Positions 47,949-56,877 of a stretch of 57,567 nucleotides of DNA are shown piece by piece. Position numbers and translations under genes: made by a program. Under the pieces are notes generated by a model, which searched no databases, was not told the DNA's origin, and worked only from the letters and a program-made list of their open reading frames with translations. Source of the stretch: Planctomycetota bacterium (GTDB lineage Bacteria > Planctomycetota > B15-G4 > JADJEK01). The stretch lies in the NCBI GenBank assembly GCA_016213895.1, contig JACQZJ010000049.1, positions 1 to 57,567 of the forward strand, in the 5' to 3' direction. The first letter of the stretch is position 1, and each line of letters starts with the position of its first letter.

Positions 47949-48420
47949 CTACGGCCCGGCGTCGAAGTGGTTGTCCACCAGCAAGATCCCGGTGGCGGCG
48001 AAGATGCGCAGGCCCTGGCCCTTGCTCTTCTTGGCCGTGTTCCGCATCAGGACATGATCCTGCCCGCTGGAGAAATCGAACCCGTCCCCCTTGCTGTGCA
48101 TGGCGCGGTTTGCCATGAGGTGGCAGCGTTCGCTCGCGAAGAAGGCGATGCCATCCGACTTGGAGTTCGTGGCGAGATTGTCCGCGAGCAGACCGTCGTC
48201 CGCCGAGCTGAAGTAGATCCCGTTCTGTGCGGCCTGCGAGGAGCGGTTCCTCAGCAGGCGGACCAGGTCACTGGAGAACACGACGATTCCGTGGGTGCCG
48301 GCCTTGACCGCCGGCTGGATCGTGGGCTGGTCCCCTGGCACGTGAATGACCGCGGCGGCGGCGGGCGCGGCGGCGAGGGCGAAGAGAGCGAGCGAGAGCG
48401 CGCGAGCGCGGGCGACCTCC
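47949..48420 (-). pseudogene. NosD-type beta-helix paralogue C with lost start and internal deletion
   Basis: The ribosome-site block GGAGGTCGCCC of paralogue B is present at 48420-48410, but the ATG and second codon that should follow are missing. The signal region (LSLALFALAAAPAAA) and VIHVPGDQPTIQPAVKAGTH follow. Then the sequence jumps straight to GIVVFSSDLVRLLRNRSSQA, equivalent to residue ~270 of paralogue A. About 210 residues are gone in frame. The last ~130 residues match A and B to the end (LLVDNHFDAGP). It is almost certainly untranslated. Confidence 0.75.
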
Positions 48421-48601
48421 GTGCCAAGTCGGGATGGAAGCGGACGCGAACCGGTGCATCGTACACGGAAGGTGCGGGCGCCGGGGAGGCCCGCGCCAGA
48501 TGCGATCCGGGAGACTCCCCGAAGAAAAGCCGCCATGAACCGTGCCGGCCGCCGTATAGGCTGGCGACGCGAAGACCCTTTTTCCTCGTGGGAATCGAAC
48601 C

Positions 48602-49858
48602 GTGCTGCACCTGATCCTGCTCTCACTGCTCCTGGCGCCCGGAGAGGGCGTTTCCTGGGAACGCGACTACAAGGCCGCCTTCGAGAAGGCGGTCGAGCGC
48701 AACGTTCCCGTCTTCCTCGCGTTCAACATGGATGGCGAGGGGGCGAACGACAGCACCGCGCGCAGCATCTACCAGGATCCTGAGTTCGTGGAGCGCAGCC
48801 GCGACTTCGTCTGCCTCATCGCGAGTTCCGCGAAGCACGAGGCGCGCGCCGAAACCGTGGACGGTGCCGAGCGGCAGGTCTGCGCCCGCTTCGGCTCGGT
48901 GACCTGCGAGGAGCACCTGAAGGTCGAGATCCGCGCCAGCGAGGAGTTCATCGGCCGGGACACCGTCATCGCCCCCCAGCACCTGCTGATCACCCCTTCG
49001 CGCCGCCTGTTGGCGCGCAAGGCCTACCAGGCCTCGAAGGACGACCTGTTCAAGATGATGACGCTGGCCGAGAAGGAGCTGGCCCGCCTGGCCGGCAATG
49101 AGGACCAGGTCGAGGCAGCGCGCCTGCGGGAGCTGAAGGAGCTGGCGCTCGAGCGCAACTCCGAGCGGCGCGGCGCCGCCATCGTCGAGCTCGGGCGCAT
49201 GTCGAACCTCGAGGCGCACGAGATGCTGTTCTCGCTCACGGACGCAGAGAACATGGACGCCACGCGGATGGAGGCCATCGACGCCCTCGCGGTGAAGGGC
49301 AACTACGACGCTCTGCCCGTGCTCAGCGCGCTCCTCAAGGACAAGAGCAGCATGATCGTCAAGCACGCCATCGTGGCCCTGGAGAAGCTCGAGCTGCCGA
49401 TCGCCGTGCCGGACCTGATGAAGCTGTGGAAGAAGAACTCGAAGTCGACGATCGCCAAGGAGATCCCGCGCGCCATCGCACGCTGCGCGCCGGACGATCC
49501 CGAGGTCAGGGAGAGCATCTACAAGGCGGCGAAGGCGTCCCAGGACAGCGCGGTCGAGGAGAGCGCCATCGTCGCCATGGCCGCCCTCAAGCTCGACGAG
49601 GAGGGGATCGAGATCCTCGCCGACAAGCTGAAGGCCCGCTCGGGCAACACGCGCGGGCTGGCCACCTGGGCGCTGGGCAGCTCCAAGCTGAAGGAGGCCG
49701 CTCCGATCCTGGAGAAGGCCAAGGAGTCGGAGACCAACGCCAACGTGCGCGAGTGCATGGAGGCGGCCCTCAGGAACCTGCAGATCGAGAGCGGCCCGGA
49801 CGACCCGGACTTCGCCAACATGCTGCGGCGCTTCATCGAGGACGACGTGGAGCGGTAG
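48602..49858 (+). CDS. Exported thioredoxin-fold plus HEAT-repeat protein
   Basis: A GTG start gives a signal peptide (MLHLILLSLLLAPGEG) and 418 residues. Residues ~17-130 look like a thioredoxin-fold module (WERDYKAAFEKAVERNVPVF then LAFNMDGEGAND) in which the redox CxxC is replaced, so it is probably non-catalytic. From ~165 onward there are HEAT-like helical repeats (RGAAIVELGRMSNLEAHEML, ALPVLSALLKDKSSMIVKHA, GLATWALGSSKLKEAAPIL). It ends FANMLRRFIEDDVER. A degraded paralogue of its end is at 13809-13980. It is convergent with the BlaI-like gene, 22 bases away. It likely acts as a protein-binding scaffold. Confidence 0.8.
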   Translation: MLHLILLSLLLAPGEGVSWERDYKAAFEKAVERNVPVFLAFNMDGEGANDSTARSIYQDPEFVERSRDFVCLIASSAKHEARAETVDGAERQVCARFGSVTCEEHLKVEIRASEEFIGRDTVIAPQHLLITPSRRLLARKAYQASKDDLFKMMTLAEKELARLAGNEDQVEAARLRELKELALERNSERRGAAIVELGRMSNLEAHEMLFSLTDAENMDATRMEAIDALAVKGNYDALPVLSALLKDKSSMIVKHAIVALEKLELPIAVPDLMKLWKKNSKSTIAKEIPRAIARCAPDDPEVRESIYKAAKASQDSAVEESAIVAMAALKLDEEGIEILADKLKARSGNTRGLATWALGSSKLKEAAPILEKAKESETNANVRECMEAALRNLQIESGPDDPDFANMLRRFIEDDVER

Positions 49859-49880
49859 CTTCGGGCCGGCGGGGCCGCGC

Positions 49881-50273
49881 TCAGGAACGGTTCTTCGCCG
49901 GCGCTTCCCTCCTCGTCGCGAGCAGAGCCTCGATCCTCTCCAGCTCTTTCGCCGTGAGCCGGCGATCGGAAACGAGCTGAGCGACCAGTTCCTCTGGCGA
50001 GTCGTCGAACAGGCGCGCGAGCAGGTCCTTGAGCGTGCGGCGGCGGATGGAATCGCGATCCACGGCGGCGAGATAGACGTGGCTGCGCGAGACCTTCTCC
50101 CTGGTAAGCCACCCCTTCGCCTCCATGCGCCGCAGAACCGTGAGCACTGTGCTCGAGGTCGGCTTCTTCCTGCCGTGGAGGCGCTCCCGCGCCTGCTGCG
50201 CCGTGGCGGGGCCGTCCCGCCACAGGACCTCGAGCAGGGCCAGCTCCAAGCGGCCGGGGGCATGCACGGGCAT
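49881..50273 (-). CDS. BlaI/MecI/CopY-type transcriptional repressor
   Basis: The 130-residue protein has the full family layout: winged helix (PGRLELALLEVLWRDGPATA, STVLTVLRRMEAKGWLTRE, SRSHVYLAAVDRDSIRRRTL) and a helical dimerisation tail (LVSDRRLTAKELERIEALL). The ATG at 50273 is 5 bases after the stop of the BlaR-like gene. The order is therefore sensor then repressor, the reverse of staphylococcal blaR1-blaI by strand position but on one transcript. It probably binds the ACTAC-N4-GTAGT palindrome at 52854-52869. Cleavage site residues cannot be assigned. The truncated relative at 26891 is a close paralogue. Confidence 0.9.
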   Translation of the reverse strand: MPVHAPGRLELALLEVLWRDGPATAQQARERLHGRKKPTSSTVLTVLRRMEAKGWLTREKVSRSHVYLAAVDRDSIRRRTLKDLLARLFDDSPEELVAQLVSDRRLTAKELERIEALLATRREAPAKNRS

Positions 50274-50278
50274 TGCGG

Positions 50279-52798
50279 TCAATCTCCGGAGACGCGCGAG
50301 AAGAACCCGACGCTCACCTGGCTCGTCGCCTTCCACTGCCCCATCTCGACCTCGATGCTCCATTCGCCGGGCGTGCCCGACCCGAGCGCCTTGGCCTCGA
50401 CACGAACGCTCCTCCCGTCCTCCAGGATCACGAAGCCCTCTCCCTCCACGAGCCGCACGCCATTCACGCTCACCTTCAGGGCCTTGCGATCGATCGGCGC
50501 CGGGAACTGATACGTCTGCAGGGCGACGCCGTCGACCCAGAGCTGGACCAGGTCCCTGTCATGGTCGAGCGTTCGGCCCTCGACTAGCACGACGCGCTGC
50601 GTCTCGTTGTCGAACAGGAAGTCCTCACCGCGCGTCCACTCGATGGTCTCGCCCTCCCCCTGCCGAGGCTTCACGGTCAGCTTCCAGGCGTTGCCCTGAA
50701 CTGGCGACTGCGGCACGAAGACGCGCGGATCGCCGGTGGACCAGAGGGGCGTGGACTCGAGGTGCTGGCCGCCGGGGCCGAGCACGGGGCGGCGAAGCGG
50801 CGGCCCGGGATTGCCCAGGATCTCGGGACCGCGCGGGTTGCTGCCGTGGCTGAAAACCGTCACGCCATGCGCCGAGGCTACCTGGTAGCGCAGGAAGTAG
50901 AGGGCGTCCGGGCCGCAGTCCTCGGACCTCTTGAACGAGATCGTGCCAATCGCCGCGTCCACGTCGTAGTCGACGCCGCGTTCGGCGACCTTCTCGCCGA
51001 TGACCACCTGGACCGACTCGGGTACGAGCCCGGCGATCGTCCAGGTCCACGGTACCGCCCGCTGGCCGTACGCGGTGACAATCTCCTGCGCGGCGTCGAC
51101 CGGCACGCGCATCTCCAGCAGGCCGTCCTCCGCGTGATAGGCGAAGTGGGTCTTAAGGTCGAGCCTGCGCGGTTCCGTGGCCGCTGTCCCGGGCTTCGGC
51201 ATGTCGGCGATCGTCACGGCCTCCACCGTGGAGAGGCCGACTCCCAGCCGGAAGAAGCCCGGCCGGTCGCTGGCAACGAGCGCCGCTCTGGTGAGGTTCG
51301 CCAGCTCCGGAGGGAGTCTGGGCCTCTTCGGTCCTTCGCCAGCGAAGCCCATGAAACTCGTGAAGATGCCCGGCCTGTCCTCATAGGACAGGGTGAAGCG
51401 CCGGCCGGTCCAGGCCTCGTCGAAGCGCAGCAGGCGCACGGTCCGGGTCTTCACGTCCACGGTGAAGTCCTTGCCGAGGACGAGCGCCTCGTCCCCGAGG
51501 GTGATCCGCACCCGGTTGGAGCAGAGCTGCGATACGTTGAAGACCCAGGGAACCGCGCGTTCGCCGTGAGCCTCAAGAGCCCGCGCGTTCTCGATGGGCA
51601 CGCGGACCTCGAGGATCTCCGCGTCAGGGTGGTAGGTCCAGTCCGCGGAGGGGATCTCCTTCCCGTCGAGTTCGACCCTGGACACGCTGGTCAGCCCAAA
51701 GGAGAGGCGGAAGCGCCCCGGCTCCCCGGTCTCGACGGCAGAGGTGGAGATCTCGTCCGCCGGTTCGGCCGCCGCCGCTCGCTCGAGGAGGAGCAGGGAG
51801 GCCGCGCCGGCGAGGAGCACACCCGCGCCGGCGGCGAACAGAAAGGGATGTCGCGAGGTCTTGAACCTGGCGTGGGAAAGCAGCATCTCGATTCTCCTTT
51901 TCAGCATGGAGGCGCCTTCTCCCAGGGGCGCGACTGACCGAATCAGGCGATGGCCCGCCAGGAGGCCGCGCCGCGCCGCGGCGACCAGCACGCTGGCGTA
52001 ATCTTCGGGACGGCCGAGGGCGCGCACGACCGCCAGGTCCACCGCCCTCTCGCGCTCGAAGGCGGCCTGGCGGAGGACCAGGTGGGTGAGCGGCTGGAAC
52101 CAGAACACCGTGCGCGTGACGCGGCCGAGGAAGTGCAGCAGCAGGTCGTGGCGGCAATGGTGGAGGATCTCGTGGGCGAGGGTCGCCTCGACCTCGGCGC
52201 CGGCTTCGATGTTGGCCGGCACCAGGATGAGCGGACGGAGGATGCCGGCGGCGAAGGGGCCGGGGACGTCGCTCGCGGAGAGCAGCCGGATCCCGCGCCG
52301 CACCCCGAGCGTTCGGCTCAGCTCGCGGAAGCGAGCGAGCAGGTCAACGCGCTCGGCCGGCCGTGCCTCAGCGAGGACTCGGGCGAGGCGGCGGCGCCGC
52401 CGCAGGTCGCGAAGCGCGAAGAGGAAGACGCCGGCGATCCACGCAGCGAGGAGGAACGGCGCGGGATCACGGTCGGCCTTGGGTTCGACCCGCTCGCCGA
52501 GCCACTTGCCGGGAGCGTTCCAGCTCTCGCTCAGGGCGGCGATCCCGACCGCGAGGCCTCGGTGCGGCGCGGCAACGGAGCTGGCGGGGGCTCTGGGTCG
52601 CGGCAATGAGGAGATGGGCACGCGGAGCGTCGCGGTGAGCCAGAGGAACGGAAGCAGGAGCAGCGAGGCCAGGAGCGTGGCGTGGCAGTGAGCAGGACAG
52701 CGGCGCAGGAGGCTCGCGCGAAGCAGCAAGGCGACGGCGAGGAGCAGCGTCGAGCGCCACAAAAACGGGCCGAGGGCATCGATCGAGAGGAGCGGCAT
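50279..52798 (-). CDS. BlaR1-like M56 membrane metalloprotease with unusual tandem sensor domains
   Basis: The start at 52798 has GGAGG 5 bases upstream; an ATG 4 codons earlier overlaps that site. The N-terminal ~330 residues are BlaR1/MecR1-like: hydrophobic helices, the zinc motif HEILHH (H209, E210, H213), FERERAVDLAVV with a likely third ligand, and a last helix (PFLFAAGAGVLLAGAASLLL). Classical BlaR1 then has a penicillin-binding domain with SxxK and KTG motifs; none is present. Instead there are ~480 residues of beta-rich sequence. Two repeat units each contain FRLxxGLxxVxxV, EVRVPI/EMRVPV, RAVPWVFNVSQL/RAVPWTWTIAGL and a following RITLGDEALVLGKDFTVD-type segment; a third, divergent unit follows. 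The signal sensed is unknown. Confidence 0.88.
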   Translation of the reverse strand: MPLLSIDALGPFLWRSTLLLAVALLLRASLLRRCPAHCHATLLASLLLLPFLWLTATLRVPISSLPRPRAPASSVAAPHRGLAVGIAALSESWNAPGKWLGERVEPKADRDPAPFLLAAWIAGVFLFALRDLRRRRRLARVLAEARPAERVDLLARFRELSRTLGVRRGIRLLSASDVPGPFAAGILRPLILVPANIEAGAEVEATLAHEILHHCRHDLLLHFLGRVTRTVFWFQPLTHLVLRQAAFERERAVDLAVVRALGRPEDYASVLVAAARRGLLAGHRLIRSVAPLGEGASMLKRRIEMLLSHARFKTSRHPFLFAAGAGVLLAGAASLLLLERAAAAEPADEISTSAVETGEPGRFRLSFGLTSVSRVELDGKEIPSADWTYHPDAEILEVRVPIENARALEAHGERAVPWVFNVSQLCSNRVRITLGDEALVLGKDFTVDVKTRTVRLLRFDEAWTGRRFTLSYEDRPGIFTSFMGFAGEGPKRPRLPPELANLTRAALVASDRPGFFRLGVGLSTVEAVTIADMPKPGTAATEPRRLDLKTHFAYHAEDGLLEMRVPVDAAQEIVTAYGQRAVPWTWTIAGLVPESVQVVIGEKVAERGVDYDVDAAIGTISFKRSEDCGPDALYFLRYQVASAHGVTVFSHGSNPRGPEILGNPGPPLRRPVLGPGGQHLESTPLWSTGDPRVFVPQSPVQGNAWKLTVKPRQGEGETIEWTRGEDFLFDNETQRVVLVEGRTLDHDRDLVQLWVDGVALQTYQFPAPIDRKALKVSVNGVRLVEGEGFVILEDGRSVRVEAKALGSGTPGEWSIEVEMGQWKATSQVSVGFFSRVSGD

Positions 52799-52853
52799 CG
52801 CAGCCTCCATCCGACCGTGACGGCATCACTCTACCCATTCGCCCAGGCCGAAC

Positions 52854-52869
52854 AACTACGTGTGTAGTT
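52854..52869. promoter_or_regulatory. BlaI-type operator palindrome
   Basis: AACTACGTGTGTAGTT is a perfect palindrome around a 4-base centre. Its core ACTAC-N4-GTAGT is the classical BlaI/MecI operator pattern. It lies 55 bases upstream of the BlaR-like start and 194 bases before the divergent metalloprotease, so the repressor could control both. On the minus strand, TTGTTC and TAGAGT separated by 16 bases, just after the palindrome, could be the promoter. Confidence 0.75.
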
Positions 52870-52981
52870 TTTTTCCTGCTGCGCCGGGAACGCGTGTGGG
52901 TGGAAGCGAGGCCCGCAGGGCGTCGCGCCCGCGATGTACTGTCCATGCGCATGGAATCCCCGCCCGGCCATTGCGGCGGGC

Positions 52982-53063
52982 TGGGAACTCTCTCCAATGC
53001 TGCAGGACTCCGGGTCGCCGCGTGCTTCCGGGATGGACTGGGGGCACGAGGTGGTGCCTCACG
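52982..53063 (+). repeat. Duplicated upstream element, copy B
   Basis: This is the leader of the metalloprotease gene and aligns with 14036-14117. The identical block GGGGGCACGAGGTGG is followed by the start codon in the same CGATGCTC context. GAGGTGG, 12 bases before the ATG, may serve as ribosome site. Confidence 0.6.
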
Positions 53064-55526
53064 ATGCTCCAACTCCTTCTTGTTCCTCTCCTCCTGCTGC
53101 CGGTCGAGTTCGGCAGAGCCAACGACTGGATCACGATGGGCGAGGACTGCCGGCTGATCGCCGCCGGGGACGTGGACGGCGACGGCTGCGCCGACGTGGT
53201 CACGGTGAACGGCAACCGCGACCTGTGCCTCGCGGCGTCGGTCCACGGCTGGAAGTCGGCGCCGTGGGCGGTGCTCGCCTCCGCGGTGCCGGAGGGCGAG
53301 GAAGCGCTCGCCTGCGGGGACTTCGTCCCAGAGGCGCCCGGGGACGAGGTCGCGGTCATCTACCCGGACCACGTCGACGTGCGTTTCGACTACCGGGACG
53401 GCCGGCTTCTCGGGGTGCGGTTGCTGGACGAGGGCGCCTCCGGCGAGCCGTTCGCTCGCACGCAGCCGCCGCTTTCTCCCGCCCTCCCGCCGCCTGCCTA
53501 CGAGCCCGAGGCCCTGGTCCTCGACAGCTGCCTTGGGGACGTCTCGGGAGACGGCGCCGCGGACACCCTGACGCTCTACACGTGCACGCGTCCCTATCCG
53601 CACCGGGTTGTGCGCGTCGCGCCGGGCCTGGCCGCGGGAGCGGCGGACGGGGACGGCGACGGGCTGGCCGACGTCGAGGAGGCGGAGTTTGGCACGGATC
53701 CCCGCGACCGGGACAGCGATGGCGACGGGCTCCTGGACGGCTGGGAGGTGAAGGGGCTGCCGCGCGGTGTCCCGCTCGGCGAGCGCATCGGCCTGTTCCA
53801 GTCGGGCGCGCCGGACGCGGACGCGCGGCTCTCTCCGCTGCGCCAGGACGTGATCGTCCTGGTCAGCCCCTTCGAGGGCGTGGATCCGGCGGCCCTTGCC
53901 GCCGAGATCCCGGCGATTCGCCAGCTCTATGCGGAGCTTCACGCGGTGAATCCCGACGGCTCGAGCGGCGTCGCCGTGCATTTTCGGATCGACCCCTGCG
54001 CCATCCCCAAGGCGGATCACACCCGCTTCTGGGGGGACCTCGGCAACGAGCGGCTCGCGCCGCGGGAGCGCGGGCTGCTGCACTGGATGCAGGTCACGCC
54101 GTGGGGCGGGGGGCAGTCCAGCGAAACCGGCGACATGGGCGGCGCCGGCTTCGCGCACGACGTCTTCGCCCACGAGTTCGGCCATCAGTTGTCGCTGTCG
54201 CACACCGGCGATTCGGCGCCAGCCTGGTGTCCGCTCTACACCTCGCTCATGTCCTACGCGTTTTCCTACGGCTTCGACGGCGATCACGCGGCGATCCACT
54301 TCTCGGACGGCCGCTTCCGGGACACGGCGCTGGAGGAGCGCGCGCTCGTGGAGCGTCTGCCGTACCCCTACGAGCAGGTGCGCTACCTGGCGAACGCGCC
54401 GTTCCGCTTCCCCCTCGAGGATGCGGGGGACGGCACCACGAAGATTGACTGGAACCATGATGGCTGGTTCGCGGAGGGCACGGTCGAGGCCGACGTCAAC
54501 TACGGCGGCTCGACCTACTGCGGCATCCGACGCGAGCACGAGGCGATCGGCTCGGCCCCTTGCCTCGCCTACGTGGGGGATGCCTGCTTGCTGCTGGCCG
54601 CGGACCGGACCAGGGATCACCTGTGGCTGAAGACGTACCTCGGGGACGAGAAGTGGTCGGAGAAGCGCGCACTCCCGAACTCGGGAACCGAGCGCGACCC
54701 GGTGCTGGTCGGCGGCAGGGACTTCGGCCTCGTGTTCCACCATCACCTCTACGGTTGGCGGGTCACCCGCTGCGACGCTGGATCCCTCGGCGAGCCCGTG
54801 CCCATCTCTGACCTGCCCGCGCTCGAGCTGAACGCGTGCCGCGTGGGGGAGCGGGTGCTTCTCGTCTCGCGCGGCGACACGAACGAGCTGGAGGCGCGCT
54901 GGCTCACCTTCGCTGCCGGCGACTGCTCGAAACCGGCAGTCTCGGCTCCCATCCTGCTGGAAACGCGTTCGCTGGTCGTGCCGGGGCTCTGCGTCGACCC
55001 CACGGACGGCCGGGTCGTGCTTGTCACCTCCATGAACAACTCGCGCGGCGTCCCATTCTGCATGCGCGTGACCTGGATCAATGTCGCCGGCGACGGCTTG
55101 TGGGAACAGGAGACGCTGTGGACGCGCGGCGAGGCCTCCGGAAACGGCTGCTGCTCGCGGCCGGTGGTCGCGTTCAATCCCGCCGGTCAGCTCAACATCT
55201 TCCACCAGGGCGGCCCGGACGCGACGGGGCAGATGATCGCCTACCGTACCTCGCGCGTCGGCAACAAGGCGCTCGACGAAGGCTGGCTCACCTGCATGCT
55301 CTATGACGTGTGGACGCGCTCCCGCGTGCCCGTCGGCTTCGCCAGCGGCCCGCAGGGGGCGATCTTCGCCTACCGCTGGGACGCGGGCGGAGAGCACATC
55401 AACTGGCTGGCCACCGCCCACGACGGCTTCGGGATCGACCGCGAGCCGATGCGCGACTTCGACGACGGCGAGAAGATCTCGAAGTGGGGGATCCGCCACT
55501 CTATCTTGACGATGCGGAAGGAGTGA
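53064..55526 (+). CDS. Exported metzincin-type zinc metalloprotease with calcium-loop segment
   Basis: The 820-residue protein has a signal peptide (MLQLLLVPLLLLPVEFGRA) and a VCBS-like loop near the start (AAGDVDGDGCADVVTVNG). A thrombospondin-3-like calcium stretch follows (GDGDGLADVEEAEFGTDPRD, then DSDGDGLLDGWEV). The zinc motif is HEFGHQLSLSH (H370, E371, H374, H380), with a Met-turn further on (TSLMSYAF); these define metzincins. The last ~330 residues are beta-propeller-like. The ATG at 53064 is chosen over the longer frame because it begins the signal peptide. It is divergent from the BlaR-like gene with the operator between them, so its expression may depend on that sensor. A decayed copy of its start is at 14118. 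Confidence 0.88.
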   Translation: MLQLLLVPLLLLPVEFGRANDWITMGEDCRLIAAGDVDGDGCADVVTVNGNRDLCLAASVHGWKSAPWAVLASAVPEGEEALACGDFVPEAPGDEVAVIYPDHVDVRFDYRDGRLLGVRLLDEGASGEPFARTQPPLSPALPPPAYEPEALVLDSCLGDVSGDGAADTLTLYTCTRPYPHRVVRVAPGLAAGAADGDGDGLADVEEAEFGTDPRDRDSDGDGLLDGWEVKGLPRGVPLGERIGLFQSGAPDADARLSPLRQDVIVLVSPFEGVDPAALAAEIPAIRQLYAELHAVNPDGSSGVAVHFRIDPCAIPKADHTRFWGDLGNERLAPRERGLLHWMQVTPWGGGQSSETGDMGGAGFAHDVFAHEFGHQLSLSHTGDSAPAWCPLYTSLMSYAFSYGFDGDHAAIHFSDGRFRDTALEERALVERLPYPYEQVRYLANAPFRFPLEDAGDGTTKIDWNHDGWFAEGTVEADVNYGGSTYCGIRREHEAIGSAPCLAYVGDACLLLAADRTRDHLWLKTYLGDEKWSEKRALPNSGTERDPVLVGGRDFGLVFHHHLYGWRVTRCDAGSLGEPVPISDLPALELNACRVGERVLLVSRGDTNELEARWLTFAAGDCSKPAVSAPILLETRSLVVPGLCVDPTDGRVVLVTSMNNSRGVPFCMRVTWINVAGDGLWEQETLWTRGEASGNGCCSRPVVAFNPAGQLNIFHQGGPDATGQMIAYRTSRVGNKALDEGWLTCMLYDVWTRSRVPVGFASGPQGAIFAYRWDAGGEHINWLATAHDGFGIDREPMRDFDDGEKISKWGIRHSILTMRKE

Positions 55527-55617
55527 AGGGAGCGTATGCGCCGCCGCACTCCTTCCCGGGCTCGCGACCGCGGCCTATTGGGTCTTGGGTAGAGAGTCCC
55601 TTGCGAAACGGTGCGTC

Positions 55618-56799
55618 ATGAAGTTGTCGTTCGGTCTCCTCCTGCTGCTGGCGCTCTGTTTCCTCCTCGGCGACGCGGCCAGGGCCTGCTCGGCCTTCCT
55701 CGTGCAGCGAGACGGCCTGGTCCTGGCCGGCAACAACGAGGACTACTGGGACCCGGACACGAAGGTGTGGTTCGTGCCGGGCGACGGGAAGACGTACGGC
55801 CGGGTCTGCTTCGGCTTCGGCAACGGCTTTCCGCAGGGCGGCCTGAACGAGCGGGGGCTCTTCTTCGACGGCTTCGCCACCGCGCCGCTCGAGGCGTCCG
55901 GGTCGAACGACAAGCCTCCTTACCCGGGGAACCTCATCGACGTAGCGCTCGCGGAGTGCGCCACGGTCGCCGAGGTGATCGCCCTGCTCGAGCGCTACAA
56001 CCTCGGGTTCCTCGACAGCGCCATGCTGATGTTCGGCGACCAGAGCGGCGACGCGGTGATCGTCGAGCGGGACAGCTTCGTGAGGAAGGAGGGGCGCTAC
56101 CAGGTGGTGACCAACTTCCACCAGTCGCAGTGCGATCCATCCAAGTACACCTGTCCGCGCTACAGGCTCGCCGACCGCATGCTGAAGGAGAGCAAGGACG
56201 TGTCGGTCGAGCGCTGCCGCCGCATCCTCGCCGCGGTCCATGCCGAGGGGGGCGCGCCGACCCAGTACTCCATGATCTATGACCTGACCCACGGGATCGT
56301 GCGCCTCTACCACTTCCACAACTTCGAGAACGAGGTGGTCATCGATCTCGCCGAAGAATTGAAGAAGGGGGCTCATGCAATGGACCTGCCCTCGCTCTTC
56401 CCGGAGACCTGGGCCTTCACCGCGTTCAAGATGCAAAAGCAGCAGGAGGTCGAGAAGGCCGTGGCCGCGCGGCGCGCGCAGGACATCGATCCGGCGACCT
56501 ACGAGGACTACGTGGGCCGCTACGAGCTGGTGGTGGCGAGCGCCGGCCGCTGGATCATCGCGATCAGCCGCGAGGGGGACCGTCTTCTGTGCCGTTTCCG
56601 CGACGGAGAGCCCGTCGAGATCCTGCCCGAGGCCAAGGACGTCTTCTTCCACGCCGGCCTCGACGGCTCGACCACCTTCCGTTTCGAGCGCTCGGCCGAG
56701 GGACAGGTCATCCGCCTGAAGGCCGCGAACGAGCTGCGCACCTACACGGCCGAGCGGCTCTCCGGCGAAGCGCCGGCGGGCGAGCCCCGCGAGTTGTGA
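55618..56799 (+). CDS. Exported Ntn-hydrolase acylase (choloylglycine hydrolase/penicillin acylase-like)
   Basis: A signal peptide (MKLSFGLLLLLALCFLLGDA) ends so that Cys24 of ACSAFLVQRDG becomes the N-terminal nucleophile, the hallmark of this family. AGNNEDYW and the later VTNFHQS and CPRYRLADRM are further family-type blocks. The last ~110 residues (from DPATYEDYVGRYEL) are an extra beta domain like those trailing some serine beta-lactamase-like proteins. The enzyme would hydrolyse amide bonds outside the cytoplasm; substrates of relatives include bile-acid conjugates, penicillin V and acyl-homoserine lactones. It lies 91 bases after the metalloprotease and may belong to the same unit as the BlaR-like sensor locus. 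That link is inferred. Confidence 0.85.
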   Translation: MKLSFGLLLLLALCFLLGDAARACSAFLVQRDGLVLAGNNEDYWDPDTKVWFVPGDGKTYGRVCFGFGNGFPQGGLNERGLFFDGFATAPLEASGSNDKPPYPGNLIDVALAECATVAEVIALLERYNLGFLDSAMLMFGDQSGDAVIVERDSFVRKEGRYQVVTNFHQSQCDPSKYTCPRYRLADRMLKESKDVSVERCRRILAAVHAEGGAPTQYSMIYDLTHGIVRLYHFHNFENEVVIDLAEELKKGAHAMDLPSLFPETWAFTAFKMQKQQEVEKAVAARRAQDIDPATYEDYVGRYELVVASAGRWIIAISREGDRLLCRFRDGEPVEILPEAKDVFFHAGLDGSTTFRFERSAEGQVIRLKAANELRTYTAERLSGEAPAGEPREL

Positions 56800-56877
56800 T
56801 CGTGAAGTCGGGCAGCGTGGCCTGACGTTCTCTCATCGCGTCCGCCCGCCTGGGCTGTCCGTCGCGGCCGTGGCCCG

